Shown: one piece after another, positions 7,901 through 13,581 of the stretch
How positions within the stretch are numbered: position 1 is the first letter of the stretch
How the letters are laid out: every line of letters starts with the position of its first letter
Assembly: GCA_016872875.1 (NCBI GenBank)
Contig: VGYW01000224.1
Location: forward strand, 1 to 13,704
Reading direction: 5' to 3'
DNA: 13,704 nucleotides
Origin: Planctomycetota bacterium
GTDB lineage: Bacteria; Planctomycetota; PUPC01; DSUN01
The notes under the pieces: generated by a model
Databases searched by the model: none
Seen by the model: only the letters and a program-made list of their open reading frames with translations
Told to the model about the DNA's origin: nothing
Program-made: the position numbers and the translations under genes

Positions 7901-8405
7901 CGAGGAGGTCCACGTCCACGCCGCACGCGGCGCAGTCGAGGCCAGGAAGTGGTCCGACGTTGACCGCCTCTACCAGTGGTTCATCAAGGAGCGCCCGAGG
8001 TCGGCCAACCGCCCGCACATGGACCTCTATGTGGCGCTGGCGCTCGTAGGCTCGGGCAAGGCCGACGAAGGGCTGCCCCGCCTCCGCAGCATCGCGATGA
8101 GCGACACATATCAGGACGTTAAGGCCGACGCTTACTACCACTGGGCCGTCGCCCTGCTCGCCCAGGAGCCGCCGAAGACCAACGCCGCGCTCGAATGCCT
8201 CGAGAAGAGCGTGGCGCTCTACCCGCGCGAGGCCTCCTGCCTTGCCGCGGGCAAGGCCGCCATCGCGCTGAAGGACTGGGAGAAGGCCCAGGGCTACCTC
8301 GCCCGCGCCTCCCGCGAGTTCCCCGCCGGGCGCCGTGAGGCCGTCGAGGAGGCACGGCGCCTCCTGCCCGAGGTCCTGAAGAACGTCCCGACTAAGGAGA
8401 AGTAG
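4950..8405 (+). CDS. Large secreted TPR protein
   Basis: The protein has 1151 residues. The start at 4950 is preceded by GGAAGAGG (4936-4943) with six-base spacing. The ATG at 4911 is also in frame with a Shine-Dalgarno match but would add 13 charged residues and lies in repeat DNA. Residues 1-35 form an unusual signal peptide: hydrophobic PFLAFLVG, then a repeat-encoded 'HAARGTRHA', then AFVLVLAAVSWA. The rest is continuous TPR-like helical pairs, for example 'AADLYRGFLKSYPDHSGVLEARYRLAKC', 'GDKQKAFEVYERLF' and 'GDHERAAEVFRAYLRLYP', with no recognisable catalytic motif. It is probably periplasmic or envelope-associated. It lies between the first TPR gene and exbB in the same operon, so it is likely a structural partner of the ExbB/ExbD complex, loosely comparable in position to the TPR protein CpoB of the Tol system. 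That comparison is inference. Confidence 0.85.
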   Translation: MKRGLPFLAFLVGHAARGTRHAAFVLVLAAVSWAAESPEDILKQAQQLEDENKTSRAADLYRGFLKSYPDHSGVLEARYRLAKCLDALGLVDEALLQLDTVAKGSDKRFRHRADALLILGKLHGSLKSYDAATKVLEVLLSEGAGLNEEEALNLAAGYYGVQKKYDEAAAKLNLLKRREGSRFAEEAAFKLAVLWLKAENLDLAIEAVGDLAARFPQNKQARGLMLQIADLCRRQKSLARAVAACEQLVGRFPKSREAEEVGYILGLCHRDRKDYDKAIATLDAVARVPGNRASGLAAEALLEAADIIFAELNQPDKAMPRYEEAAKTARDSNNERRDLIMERCYFQLAEYHFMKKNWSVALEYYVLLRKTGSKLNVLGRIMKCQSELGSDADTPIGTAADLAVLRKKIEENPGTLIAAEAEVFLADRAYNQALVAQGGFDAVIEQFEGILKRYPKEILGQGSLESYVLMQLGLSYGQGESKPELKKAMAVLEKAIAVEPETPYKKDILEGLARVADDAGDKQKAFEVYERLFASAAQKVEAGKADEAERSRMSDYIRAILTRAERKDNIEEALRIAQQIAQKSGPFSEAARHAMFYMGELYYLKKDFATAAKTFKSFIKAYGPKQDAEENVVGAPWKPAKVDDQAAQVYEAAVRVAHSWFMQGHFGNMLKAYQWMVANVPHQNKYCAEAQYWLAMDMLKARKGEEKEARTRVAEALWTKVVNPSFDFDDRDFGKKCYFWVHDPDVQDYVKTAILKAGQFFTESGDHERAAEVFRAYLRLYPEQFKRKGKRATSEPDPKYRIARYALGREYIALGQTSKLVECYKVYLDSMRDDELRVSALQLLAYNANKSGMVEPAIEAYATLLDEFGQNDKDAKGEPVPVPQKERIRSGKYNWDGIRQPVPKGLDLGEVRFALGFLYWKKEKWAECVKTLAPFAENPRLFENKARPKALFMAGQSYYRGYDFERGLALLLRLIRDHPTYEAIEEVHVHAARGAVEARKWSDVDRLYQWFIKERPRSANRPHMDLYVALALVGSGKADEGLPRLRSIAMSDTYQDVKADAYYHWAVALLAQEPPKTNAALECLEKSVALYPREASCLAAGKAAIALKDWEKAQGYLARASREFPAGRREAVEEARRLLPEVLKNVPTKEK
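4988..5022. repeat. Heptamer array inside a signal-peptide coding region
   Basis: Four perfect tandem copies of GCACGCG (4988-5015) are followed by a degenerate fifth copy, GCATTCG (5016-5022). They encode residues 13-24 of the second TPR protein. Read as GCGGCAC, the unit is the reverse complement of the GTGCCGC/GTCCCGC units at 4728-4755. Seven is not a multiple of three, so gain or loss of one unit would shift the frame. Confidence 0.8.
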
Positions 8406-8444
8406 GGGTGGCCTTTGTGGCCGCCCACGACGGGCCACTGTCGC

Positions 8445-8470
8445 GTGACGCGTGATGCGTGACGCGTGAG
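8445..8470. repeat. GTGAYGC heptamer array upstream of exbB
   Basis: The units are GTGACGC, GTGATGC and GTGACGC, then a partial GTGAG. The array fills much of the 88-base gap between the second TPR gene and exbB and ends ten bases before the exbB ribosome binding site. It belongs to the same family as 4771-4784 and 4911-4924. Confidence 0.75.
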
Positions 8471-8480
8471 AAGAAGGAAC

Positions 8481-8487
8481 GAAGGAG
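8481..8487 (+). promoter_or_regulatory. Ribosome binding site of the ExbB-like gene
   Basis: GAAGGAG is followed by six bases and the ATG at 8494. It fixes the start and gives a complete signal peptide. Confidence 0.6.
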
Positions 8488-8493
8488 ACTGGC

Positions 8494-9540
8494 ATGCGAG
8501 GAAGGTGTGTGATTGCGCTCTGGGCGCTCATGTTGGCAATGGCCTCGCGCGGCGTGCGCGCGGCCGAGGCCGAGCCTGACTTCGACCTCGAGGACAAGGG
8601 CAAGGTCCTCCTCGGCGAGATGGAGAAGGAGACGCCGGGCGACAAGAAGGTCTTCTCTGTCGTGACCGACGACGACATCTCCGCCCTGGAGGTCGGCGAC
8701 ATCTACAAGAGCAACGGCTCGTACTTCAAGGTCACGGCCATCGCGTCCAAGGGCAGCACGGGCGGGCGGTTCAGCGCCGAACGCACCGCGGGCCGCTTCG
8801 ACCCAGGCCGCTCCTGGGGGCGCGTGAGCGGACTCGGACCCCTCACCATCATGACCCGCGAGACCCTCTTCAGCCTCTACATGAGCGGCGGCTGGGTCAT
8901 GCACACCATCTCGTTCGTCCTCCTGGTCGCCATCGTGCTCGCGCTCAACAGCCTCTGGGTCTACCGGCGGCGGAAGCAGTGCCCGCCGCGGTTCGTGGAT
9001 GACGCGCGCAAGGCCATCGTGAAGGGCGACATCGGCCAGTTCGAGGAGATGGCCCTCCGCGAGAAGGGCTTCTTCCCAGCCGTCTGCCAGGCGATGGCGG
9101 TGGACTTCAGGATTTCGACGATAGACGACATCAAGGCGCGCTGCGAGTCGCGCGCCTCGCAGCAGCTCACGCTCCTGCGGATGCCGCTCCGCGCGCTCAA
9201 CCTCGCAACCGTCATCTCGCCCCTCCTGGGCCTCCTCGGCACGGTCATCGGCCTGGTCATGTGCTTCGAGAGCCTCCAGTACGAGGCCGCCAGCGCCGCC
9301 AAGAGCCAGCTCCTCGCCGCGGGCGTCCGCGTCGCCCTCTTCACCACCGTCTACGGCCTCACCGTCGCCATCCCCGCGCTCGCCGTCTACTTCCTCTTCA
9401 ACCAGAAGCTCAATCTCATCGCCTCCTACTGCGAAGGGGTGGCGACCGAGTTCGTGGAGCAGCTCGCGGTGCTCAAGCGCGTGGCCGCCGAGCCCGCGGC
9501 AGCGAGCGCCAGCCCCACCGCCACGGAGAAGCAGCCATGA
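8494..9540 (+). CDS. exbB: MotA/TolQ/ExbB-family proton channel with extra N-terminal domain
   Basis: The protein has 348 residues. Residues 1-23 form a signal peptide (cleavage near 'VRA-AEAE'). Residues 24-125 form an extracytoplasmic domain not present in E. coli ExbB; 'ALEVGDIYKSNGSYFKVTAI' looks beta-rich. Three membrane segments follow at about 133-155, 234-257 and 280-302. The last two carry the family hallmarks 'ISPLLGLLGTVIGLV' and 'LFTTVYGLTVAIPALA', and the cytoplasmic loop lies between the first and second. These proteins form the inner-membrane stator that, with ExbD, uses proton-motive force to drive a periplasmic partner. The gene overlaps exbD by four bases (ATGA), so translation is probably coupled. 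The symbol is given by family; TolQ-like would be equally valid. Confidence 0.9.
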   Translation: MRGRCVIALWALMLAMASRGVRAAEAEPDFDLEDKGKVLLGEMEKETPGDKKVFSVVTDDDISALEVGDIYKSNGSYFKVTAIASKGSTGGRFSAERTAGRFDPGRSWGRVSGLGPLTIMTRETLFSLYMSGGWVMHTISFVLLVAIVLALNSLWVYRRRKQCPPRFVDDARKAIVKGDIGQFEEMALREKGFFPAVCQAMAVDFRISTIDDIKARCESRASQQLTLLRMPLRALNLATVISPLLGLLGTVIGLVMCFESLQYEAASAAKSQLLAAGVRVALFTTVYGLTVAIPALAVYFLFNQKLNLIASYCEGVATEFVEQLAVLKRVAAEPAAASASPTATEKQP

Positions 9541-9971
9541 AGTTCCGCGGAATCGAGGAAGAGGAAGACCTGCGGATCAACATGGACCCCATGATTGACT
9601 GCGTCTTCCAGCTCATCCTCTTCTTCCTGGTCACGACGTCGTTCATCCGCCTCGAGCAGGACCTCTCGATCAACCTGCCGATCCACAGCAAGGAGTTGAA
9701 GATCAAGACGCCGCCCGCGCGGCCAATCGTGGTCAACGTCAAGCACCTCCCCGGCGGCAAGGCCTACTACCACGTCGAGAACGAGCGCATCACGCCCGCC
9801 GCCCTCACGATCAACCTCAGCCGCGCAAGGGTCCGCAACAAGGACCAGGCCGTCGTCATACGCGGCGACCGCAGCGTCCTCTGGCAGCACGTGGCCGACG
9901 TGATGCACTGCTGCGCACAGGCCGGGATCACGAAGGTCTCCGCAACCGTCGAGATAAGGGAGCAGCGTTGA
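9537..9971 (+). CDS. exbD: ExbD/TolR-family stator protein
   Basis: The protein has 144 residues. A short cytoplasmic head precedes one membrane helix at about 19-41, 'MIDCVFQLILFFLVTTSFI'. Asp21 occupies the position of the proton-carrying aspartate of ExbD/TolR ('PLIDVVFLLLIFF' in the family). The periplasmic domain follows, ending in 'VADVMHCCAQAGITKVSATVEI', the usual pattern of the C-terminal ExbD fold. The start ATG at 9537 overlaps the TGA of the ExbB-like gene, and GGAGAAG at 9525-9531 provides a ribosome binding site. It is the obligate partner of the preceding channel protein. Confidence 0.92.
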   Translation: MKFRGIEEEEDLRINMDPMIDCVFQLILFFLVTTSFIRLEQDLSINLPIHSKELKIKTPPARPIVVNVKHLPGGKAYYHVENERITPAALTINLSRARVRNKDQAVVIRGDRSVLWQHVADVMHCCAQAGITKVSATVEIREQR

Positions 9972-9981
9972 TGGCCGGAGT

Positions 9982-10093
9982 GGATGAATGGATGGATGGA
10001 TGGATGGGTGGATGGATGGATGGATGAATGAATGAAAGAGAGGGCCTCTCTTGGCTTCTCCATTCATCCAATCATCCAGTCATCCATTCATCC
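9982..10093. repeat. GGAT tetranucleotide array with inverted copy and central palindrome
   Basis: A plus-strand GGAT/GAAT array runs from 9982 to about 10034. It is followed by the palindrome AAGAGAGG-G-CCTCTCTT (10036-10052) and by an inverted, more degenerate ATCC array (10060-10093). The ends match perfectly over 13 bases: GGATGAATGGATG at 9982-9994 and its complement at 10081-10093. RNA or single-stranded DNA from here could fold into one long stem with a very stable tip. It fills the gap between exbD and the toroid gene. Confidence 0.8.
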
Positions 10094-10134
10094 CCTCCGA
10101 GAACGGTTGACACACCCGTTTCGAGGTCAGAGCC

Positions 10135-11868
10135 ATGGCAGAAGAAGCCCATCCCCAGGTTGTGGCGATCCGGTACGGCACGCACCACAAGGAGGAGCTG
10201 GCCAAGACCGCCCATGTCCAGATCATCAGCCCGCGCGCCGTCGTCCTCGGCCTTCTCATCTTCCTTCTCCTCGGCCTCGGGGCCTTCTTCTGGCGCCTCG
10301 CCGCCACGCGCGGCGCTCAGGCCGTCCTCAAGGAGTTCGAGTTCTCCATCGAGGAGCCGGCCGCCGACGACTTCCAGCTCAAGGACCCCATCCGCGACAT
10401 CCTCCGCGAGACCCCCGAAGAAATGCCCAAGGAGAAAGAGGAGGAGCGCCCCGACATCCAGATGGCCGTCGTCCCGCAAGAGGTCAGAGTCCCCGAAGAA
10501 CACATCAAGAGCGAGAACATCGAGGTCGAGACCCCCGAGATAGAGCCTACGGCGACCGAGATAGACCTCGACGCCCCCGAGCAGATCACCGAGGTGGCAG
10601 AGACCGTGACCTATGCCGTTGACCCCATCTCGGCCTCGGCCCTCGGGCCGGCCGACATCTTCAAGTACAAGGAGCCCAGCCCGCGCGACAAGCCGCTACT
10701 CCACTGGCTCAACCGCGCGCCCAAGCCCAGCCGCGTGCCTGAAATCCTCCCCAAGGCGTTCGGGGACAAGGACGCCCCCTCCCTCGGCAAGCTCGGCCCA
10801 GCCAACGTCAACCTCTTCGGCACCGGCGACTTCTTCCGCACCATGACCGCCTACGGCGGCGTCAAGGCCAAGTCCGCCGTCGACTCCGCCCTCTACTGGC
10901 TCGCCACCCACCAGGAGAGCGACGGCCACTGGGACTCCAAGAAGTACGAGGGGGCGGAGACCTCCGATTCGGCAGTGACCGGCCTCGCGGTGATGGCCTT
11001 CATGGGCGGCGGCCACACCATCCGCAAGGGCGAGTACCGCCGAAACGTCCTCCGCGGCCTCGAATGGCTCATCCGCCGCCAGGCCGAGGACGGCGCGGTG
11101 GACAGGAACATCTACTGCCAGAGCATCGCCACCATCGCCCTCTGCGAGGCGTATGGCCGCGCGCGCGACGAACGAGTCGGCCTCGCCGCACGAAAGGCCG
11201 TCGCATACCTCGAAAAAGCCGTCAACCCCGACGGCGGCTGGCGCTACACCGCCAACTGCGGACTCTCCGACATGTCCGTCACCGGCTGGGCAATCATGGC
11301 TCTCAAGACCGCCAAGCTCGCCGACATCAAGTTCGACCACGCCGTCTACTCCCAGTCCCTCTCCTTCGTCGACAGCGTGACCGACCGCGGCGCGAGCCAG
11401 CAATCCAACGGCGTAGTCACCTACATGTACGACGCCGAGCAGAGCTACGAGACCAACGCCCATCCCGCCCTCACCGTTGCGGGGATGATGGTCCGCCAGT
11501 TCAGCGGCGTCGGCGTCAAGAGCCACATCCTCGTCAAGGGCGCCGAGCTCACCAAGAAGCTCCCGCCCGACTGGGGCCAGAAGGACTTCTACCTCTGGTA
11601 CTACGCCACCTACGCCATGCACAACATGGGCGGCGAATACCGCGTCTGGTGGAACCGCCGCATGCGCGACGTCCTCCTCGAGAACCAGTGCCACGAGGGC
11701 GACAACGCGGGCTCCTGGGACCCGAAGAACGACCGCTGGGCCGCCCGCGCCGGGCGCGTCTACACCACCGCCCTCGGCGCCCTGTGCCTCGAGGTCTACT
11801 ACCGCTACTCCGAGGCCCTCAACTCCTTCGGCGTGGCCCCTGACCTCGACGACCTGTTTCTCCAGTAG
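10135..11868 (+). CDS. Membrane-anchored prenyltransferase/squalene-cyclase-repeat protein, possible TonB-like partner
   Basis: The protein has 577 residues. The start is preceded by GAGG at 10123-10126. Residues 1-32 are a cytoplasmic tail, and 33-56 a single membrane helix (VVLGLLIFLLLGLGAFFW). Residues 65-165 are extended and rich in Glu and Pro. From about 240 to 565 there are alpha/alpha-toroid repeats with QW-like turns: 'YWLATHQESDGHWD' (254-267), 'WLIRRQAEDGAVD' (311-323) and 'YLEKAVNPDGGWRY' (358-371). The catalytic DXDD motif of squalene-hopene cyclases is not visible, so an enzymatic cyclase role is unlikely and a binding role more probable. Following exbB/exbD, the order of anchor, stretched linker and folded tip matches TonB or TolA in outline, although no TonB C-terminal domain or TonB-type Ser/His pair in the helix is evident. 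Its role as the driven element of the complex is inference. Confidence 0.85.
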   Translation: MAEEAHPQVVAIRYGTHHKEELAKTAHVQIISPRAVVLGLLIFLLLGLGAFFWRLAATRGAQAVLKEFEFSIEEPAADDFQLKDPIRDILRETPEEMPKEKEEERPDIQMAVVPQEVRVPEEHIKSENIEVETPEIEPTATEIDLDAPEQITEVAETVTYAVDPISASALGPADIFKYKEPSPRDKPLLHWLNRAPKPSRVPEILPKAFGDKDAPSLGKLGPANVNLFGTGDFFRTMTAYGGVKAKSAVDSALYWLATHQESDGHWDSKKYEGAETSDSAVTGLAVMAFMGGGHTIRKGEYRRNVLRGLEWLIRRQAEDGAVDRNIYCQSIATIALCEAYGRARDERVGLAARKAVAYLEKAVNPDGGWRYTANCGLSDMSVTGWAIMALKTAKLADIKFDHAVYSQSLSFVDSVTDRGASQQSNGVVTYMYDAEQSYETNAHPALTVAGMMVRQFSGVGVKSHILVKGAELTKKLPPDWGQKDFYLWYYATYAMHNMGGEYRVWWNRRMRDVLLENQCHEGDNAGSWDPKNDRWAARAGRVYTTALGALCLEVYYRYSEALNSFGVAPDLDDLFLQ

Positions 11869-11871
11869 CGC

Positions 11872-11901
11872 TTGACAAGCCAGCCGTGCTTCGGCGATAA
11901 T
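11872..11901 (+). promoter_or_regulatory. Strong sigma-70-type promoter of the DUF433/DUF5615 pair
   Basis: A perfect TTGACA at 11872-11877 and GATAAT at 11896-11901 (five of six consensus) are 18 bases apart. The promoter starts three bases after the stop codon of the toroid gene and lies 36 bases before the DUF433 start, separating this pair transcriptionally from the operon. It is the best promoter match in the window. Confidence 0.7.
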
Positions 11902-11937
11902 GCATGGCGGCAGGGAACACCATTCAGGAAGCCAGCC

Positions 11938-12165
11938 ATGTTCGCGCGAATCACGGTCAACCCCAGGCAGATGAGCGGGGTCCCGTGCATTCGAGGGCTT
12001 CGCATCCCCGTGGCGACCGTGGTTGGCATGGTCGCTGATGGGATGAGCTCCGCAGAGATTCTCAACGCCTACCCCGACCTTGAGCGAGAGGACATCCAAG
12101 AGGCCCTTCGCTTCGCCGCGGAAGCGCTCCAAGAGCGCGTCCTTCCCCTGGTGCCAGCCTTGTGA
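11938..12165 (+). CDS. DUF433 protein, predicted antitoxin
   Basis: The protein has 75 residues, with AGGAAG at 11926-11931 as ribosome binding site. The sequence '[49 protein letters not shown]' matches the DUF433 (COG2442) signature of 'PCIRGTRIPV' followed by 'EIL..YP.L..EDI..AL..AA', a small winged-helix-like DNA-binding fold. DUF433 genes are commonly followed by a PIN-like nuclease gene and are predicted to be antitoxins. Here the next gene overlaps by four bases (GTGA), as expected for such pairs. Autoregulation at the upstream promoter is likely but not shown. Confidence 0.88.
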   Translation: MFARITVNPRQMSGVPCIRGLRIPVATVVGMVADGMSSAEILNAYPDLEREDIQEALRFAAEALQERVLPLVPAL

Positions 12166-12566
12166 GATTCCTCGTAGACAACCCCTTGTCCCCTCTCGTC
12201 GCGCAGGGCCTTCGCGCCGCCGGACACGATGCCCGCCACGTGCGCGACTATGCCATGCAGGCTGCGGATGACGAGGATATCTTCGATCGAGCGGCGTCCG
12301 AAGACCGCGTAGTCGTCTCCGCAGACACCGACTTCGGGCTACTCCTTGTCCTGCGCGAGGCAACCAAGCCGTCAGTAGTGCTCTTTCGTCGAGTCTCTCA
12401 GAGGCGTCCTGAGGTCCAGGCCGCCTTGCTTCTCGCCCGTCTGCCGAGCATCGAGGGCGCCCTACAGCAAGGCTCAGTCGTTGTCATCGAGGAGTTCAGG
12501 GTTCGTGTTCACCGCCTGCCTATCTTCGGCGGGGTGCCACGCCGGCCGAACGGGGTCACGAGCTGA
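12162..12566 (+). CDS. DUF5615 PIN-like nuclease, predicted toxin
   Basis: The protein has 134 residues and starts with GTG overlapping the DUF433 stop (GTGA). No Shine-Dalgarno sequence is visible, suggesting translational coupling. '[29 protein letters not shown]' at the start, '[25 protein letters not shown]' in the middle and '[11 protein letters not shown]' near the end match the DUF5615 family (COG4634, PIN-like). Likely metal-binding acidic residues are Asp6, the cluster Asp36/Asp37/Glu38, and Asp55/Asp57; all expected acidic positions seem present. With DUF433 it forms a predicted type II toxin-antitoxin module, with RNase activity inferred from the PIN fold. The last 15 residues are basic and proline-rich and may be variable. 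Confidence 0.87.
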   Translation: MRFLVDNPLSPLVAQGLRAAGHDARHVRDYAMQAADDEDIFDRAASEDRVVVSADTDFGLLLVLREATKPSVVLFRRVSQRRPEVQAALLLARLPSIEGALQQGSVVVIEEFRVRVHRLPIFGGVPRRPNGVTS

Positions 12567-12573
12567 GGGACGC

Positions 12574-13581
12574 TTGACGCGTTCGGTGGTCCTATCCGTC
12601 CTATCGGTCCTATTCGTGCAAGGGGCGGGGCGCGCCGCCTCACCTACCGTCTGGCCAGGCTGGCGCGGCCTCGAGCGCGAGGGGCGGGCCGAACCCGGCA
12701 ATTACCCCACCCACTGGTCGCCCGACAAGAACATCCGCTGGAAGACCCCCATCCCCGGCAAAGGCCACTCCTCGCCCATCGTGGTCGGCAATAACGTGTT
12801 CCTCACGGCTGCCTATGTCACCGGCCGGGGCGAGGGACTCAAGAGAGCGGCCGGCATCGCTGTCCTGGCCGCGACGGGGCTGCTGGCTCTCCTGGCGCTC
12901 GCGGTCGCGGTGCGCGCTCTGTGGCGCGAGCGGCCAGTGGTCAAGGGTGCAGCCCTCGGCGTGTGCCTGCTTCTCGCCGCCCTGGCCTTCTCCACGTTCG
13001 CAGCCTTCTCGCACTATGGGCAAGGAGAGATGAACACCGAGCGGCGCATGGAGCTGTGGCTTCTCTCCAGCGCAGCGGCATCGCTGTGTCTCGCCCTCGC
13101 GGCCTTCGGCAGCCGATGGGTGCGCCTGGTGGTTGGCTTGGCCGCTCTCCTCTTCGCTGCCCTTGTCATCTTCGGCCGTCCCGAGCCGCGCTACTTCGAC
13201 ATGGCCACCCCAGGTCGCTACGCAGGGGAGATTCTGCTTGCGACTGCCCTTCCCGCCGCTCTGGGTCTGGCGCTACTGGGCGGACACGCCGCAGGAGTCT
13301 GGAAGAAGCGGGCACTCCTGAGCAACTGGCTTGCCACCGCCGCCGTGTGCGTCGGGGCCGCAGGCTTCGTCGAGCGGAATCACCTGCTCACTACGAGGGA
13401 GTTCGTCCGCGCCATCGTGTGCCTCGACCGCGACACGGGCGCGGTCAAGTGGACGCGGGAGTGGCTCCGCGGCCCGCAGCCGCCCATGAGCCATCGCAAC
13501 TCGCCCGCCACGCCCACGCCGCTGTGCGACGACACCCGCGTGTTCGCCTGGTTCGGTTCGGCCGGCTGCGTGTGCGCTTAG
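12574..13581 (+). pseudogene. PQQ/BamB-type beta-propeller gene with membrane insertion, 3'-truncated by an IS
   Basis: The remnant has 335 residues. Start TTG at 12574 follows GAGGGA (12565-12570); GTG at 12586 is an alternative. The signal peptide 'VVLSVLSVLFVQGAGRAA' is encoded largely by a nine-base repeat. Residues 27-81 ('WPGWRG...THWSPDKNIRWKTPIPGKGHSSPIVVGNNVFLTAAY') are the classic opening of planctomycete PQQ-like propeller proteins. Residues 278-335 resume the propeller ('VRAIVCLDRDTGAVKWTREW' to 'RVFAWFGSAG'). Between them are about 190 residues with six hydrophobic helices (about 92-113, 124-145, 161-178, 184-200, 218-236 and 247-265). The frame ends in 'GSAGCVCA' and TAG where the family continues for several blades, exactly where the neighbouring IS begins. 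Only the first blade or two remain, so the gene is probably inactive. Confidence 0.75.
12589..12615. repeat. Nine-base tandem repeat encoding a signal-peptide core
   Basis: Three consecutive copies of GTCCTATCN are seen: GTCCTATCC, GTCCTATCG and GTCCTATTC. In frame they encode VLS-VLS-VLF, the hydrophobic core of the signal peptide of the propeller gene. On the reverse strand the repeat reads as Arg-Thr-Asp. Confidence 0.75.

Noticed and set aside
8408..8438. GTGGCC/GGCCAC inverted repeat after the second TPR gene as a terminator
   Set aside because: There is no T-run after it, the stem is short, and the exbB gene follows closely in the same direction.
10107..10112. TTGACA as a promoter for the toroid gene
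   Set aside because: No -10-like sequence lies at a suitable distance before the ribosome binding site.
10135..11868. Functional squalene-hopene cyclase or prenyltransferase
   Set aside because: The repeat fold is recognisable, but the DXDD catalytic motif and zinc-site pattern are not visible, and the protein has a membrane anchor and linker next to exbB/exbD.
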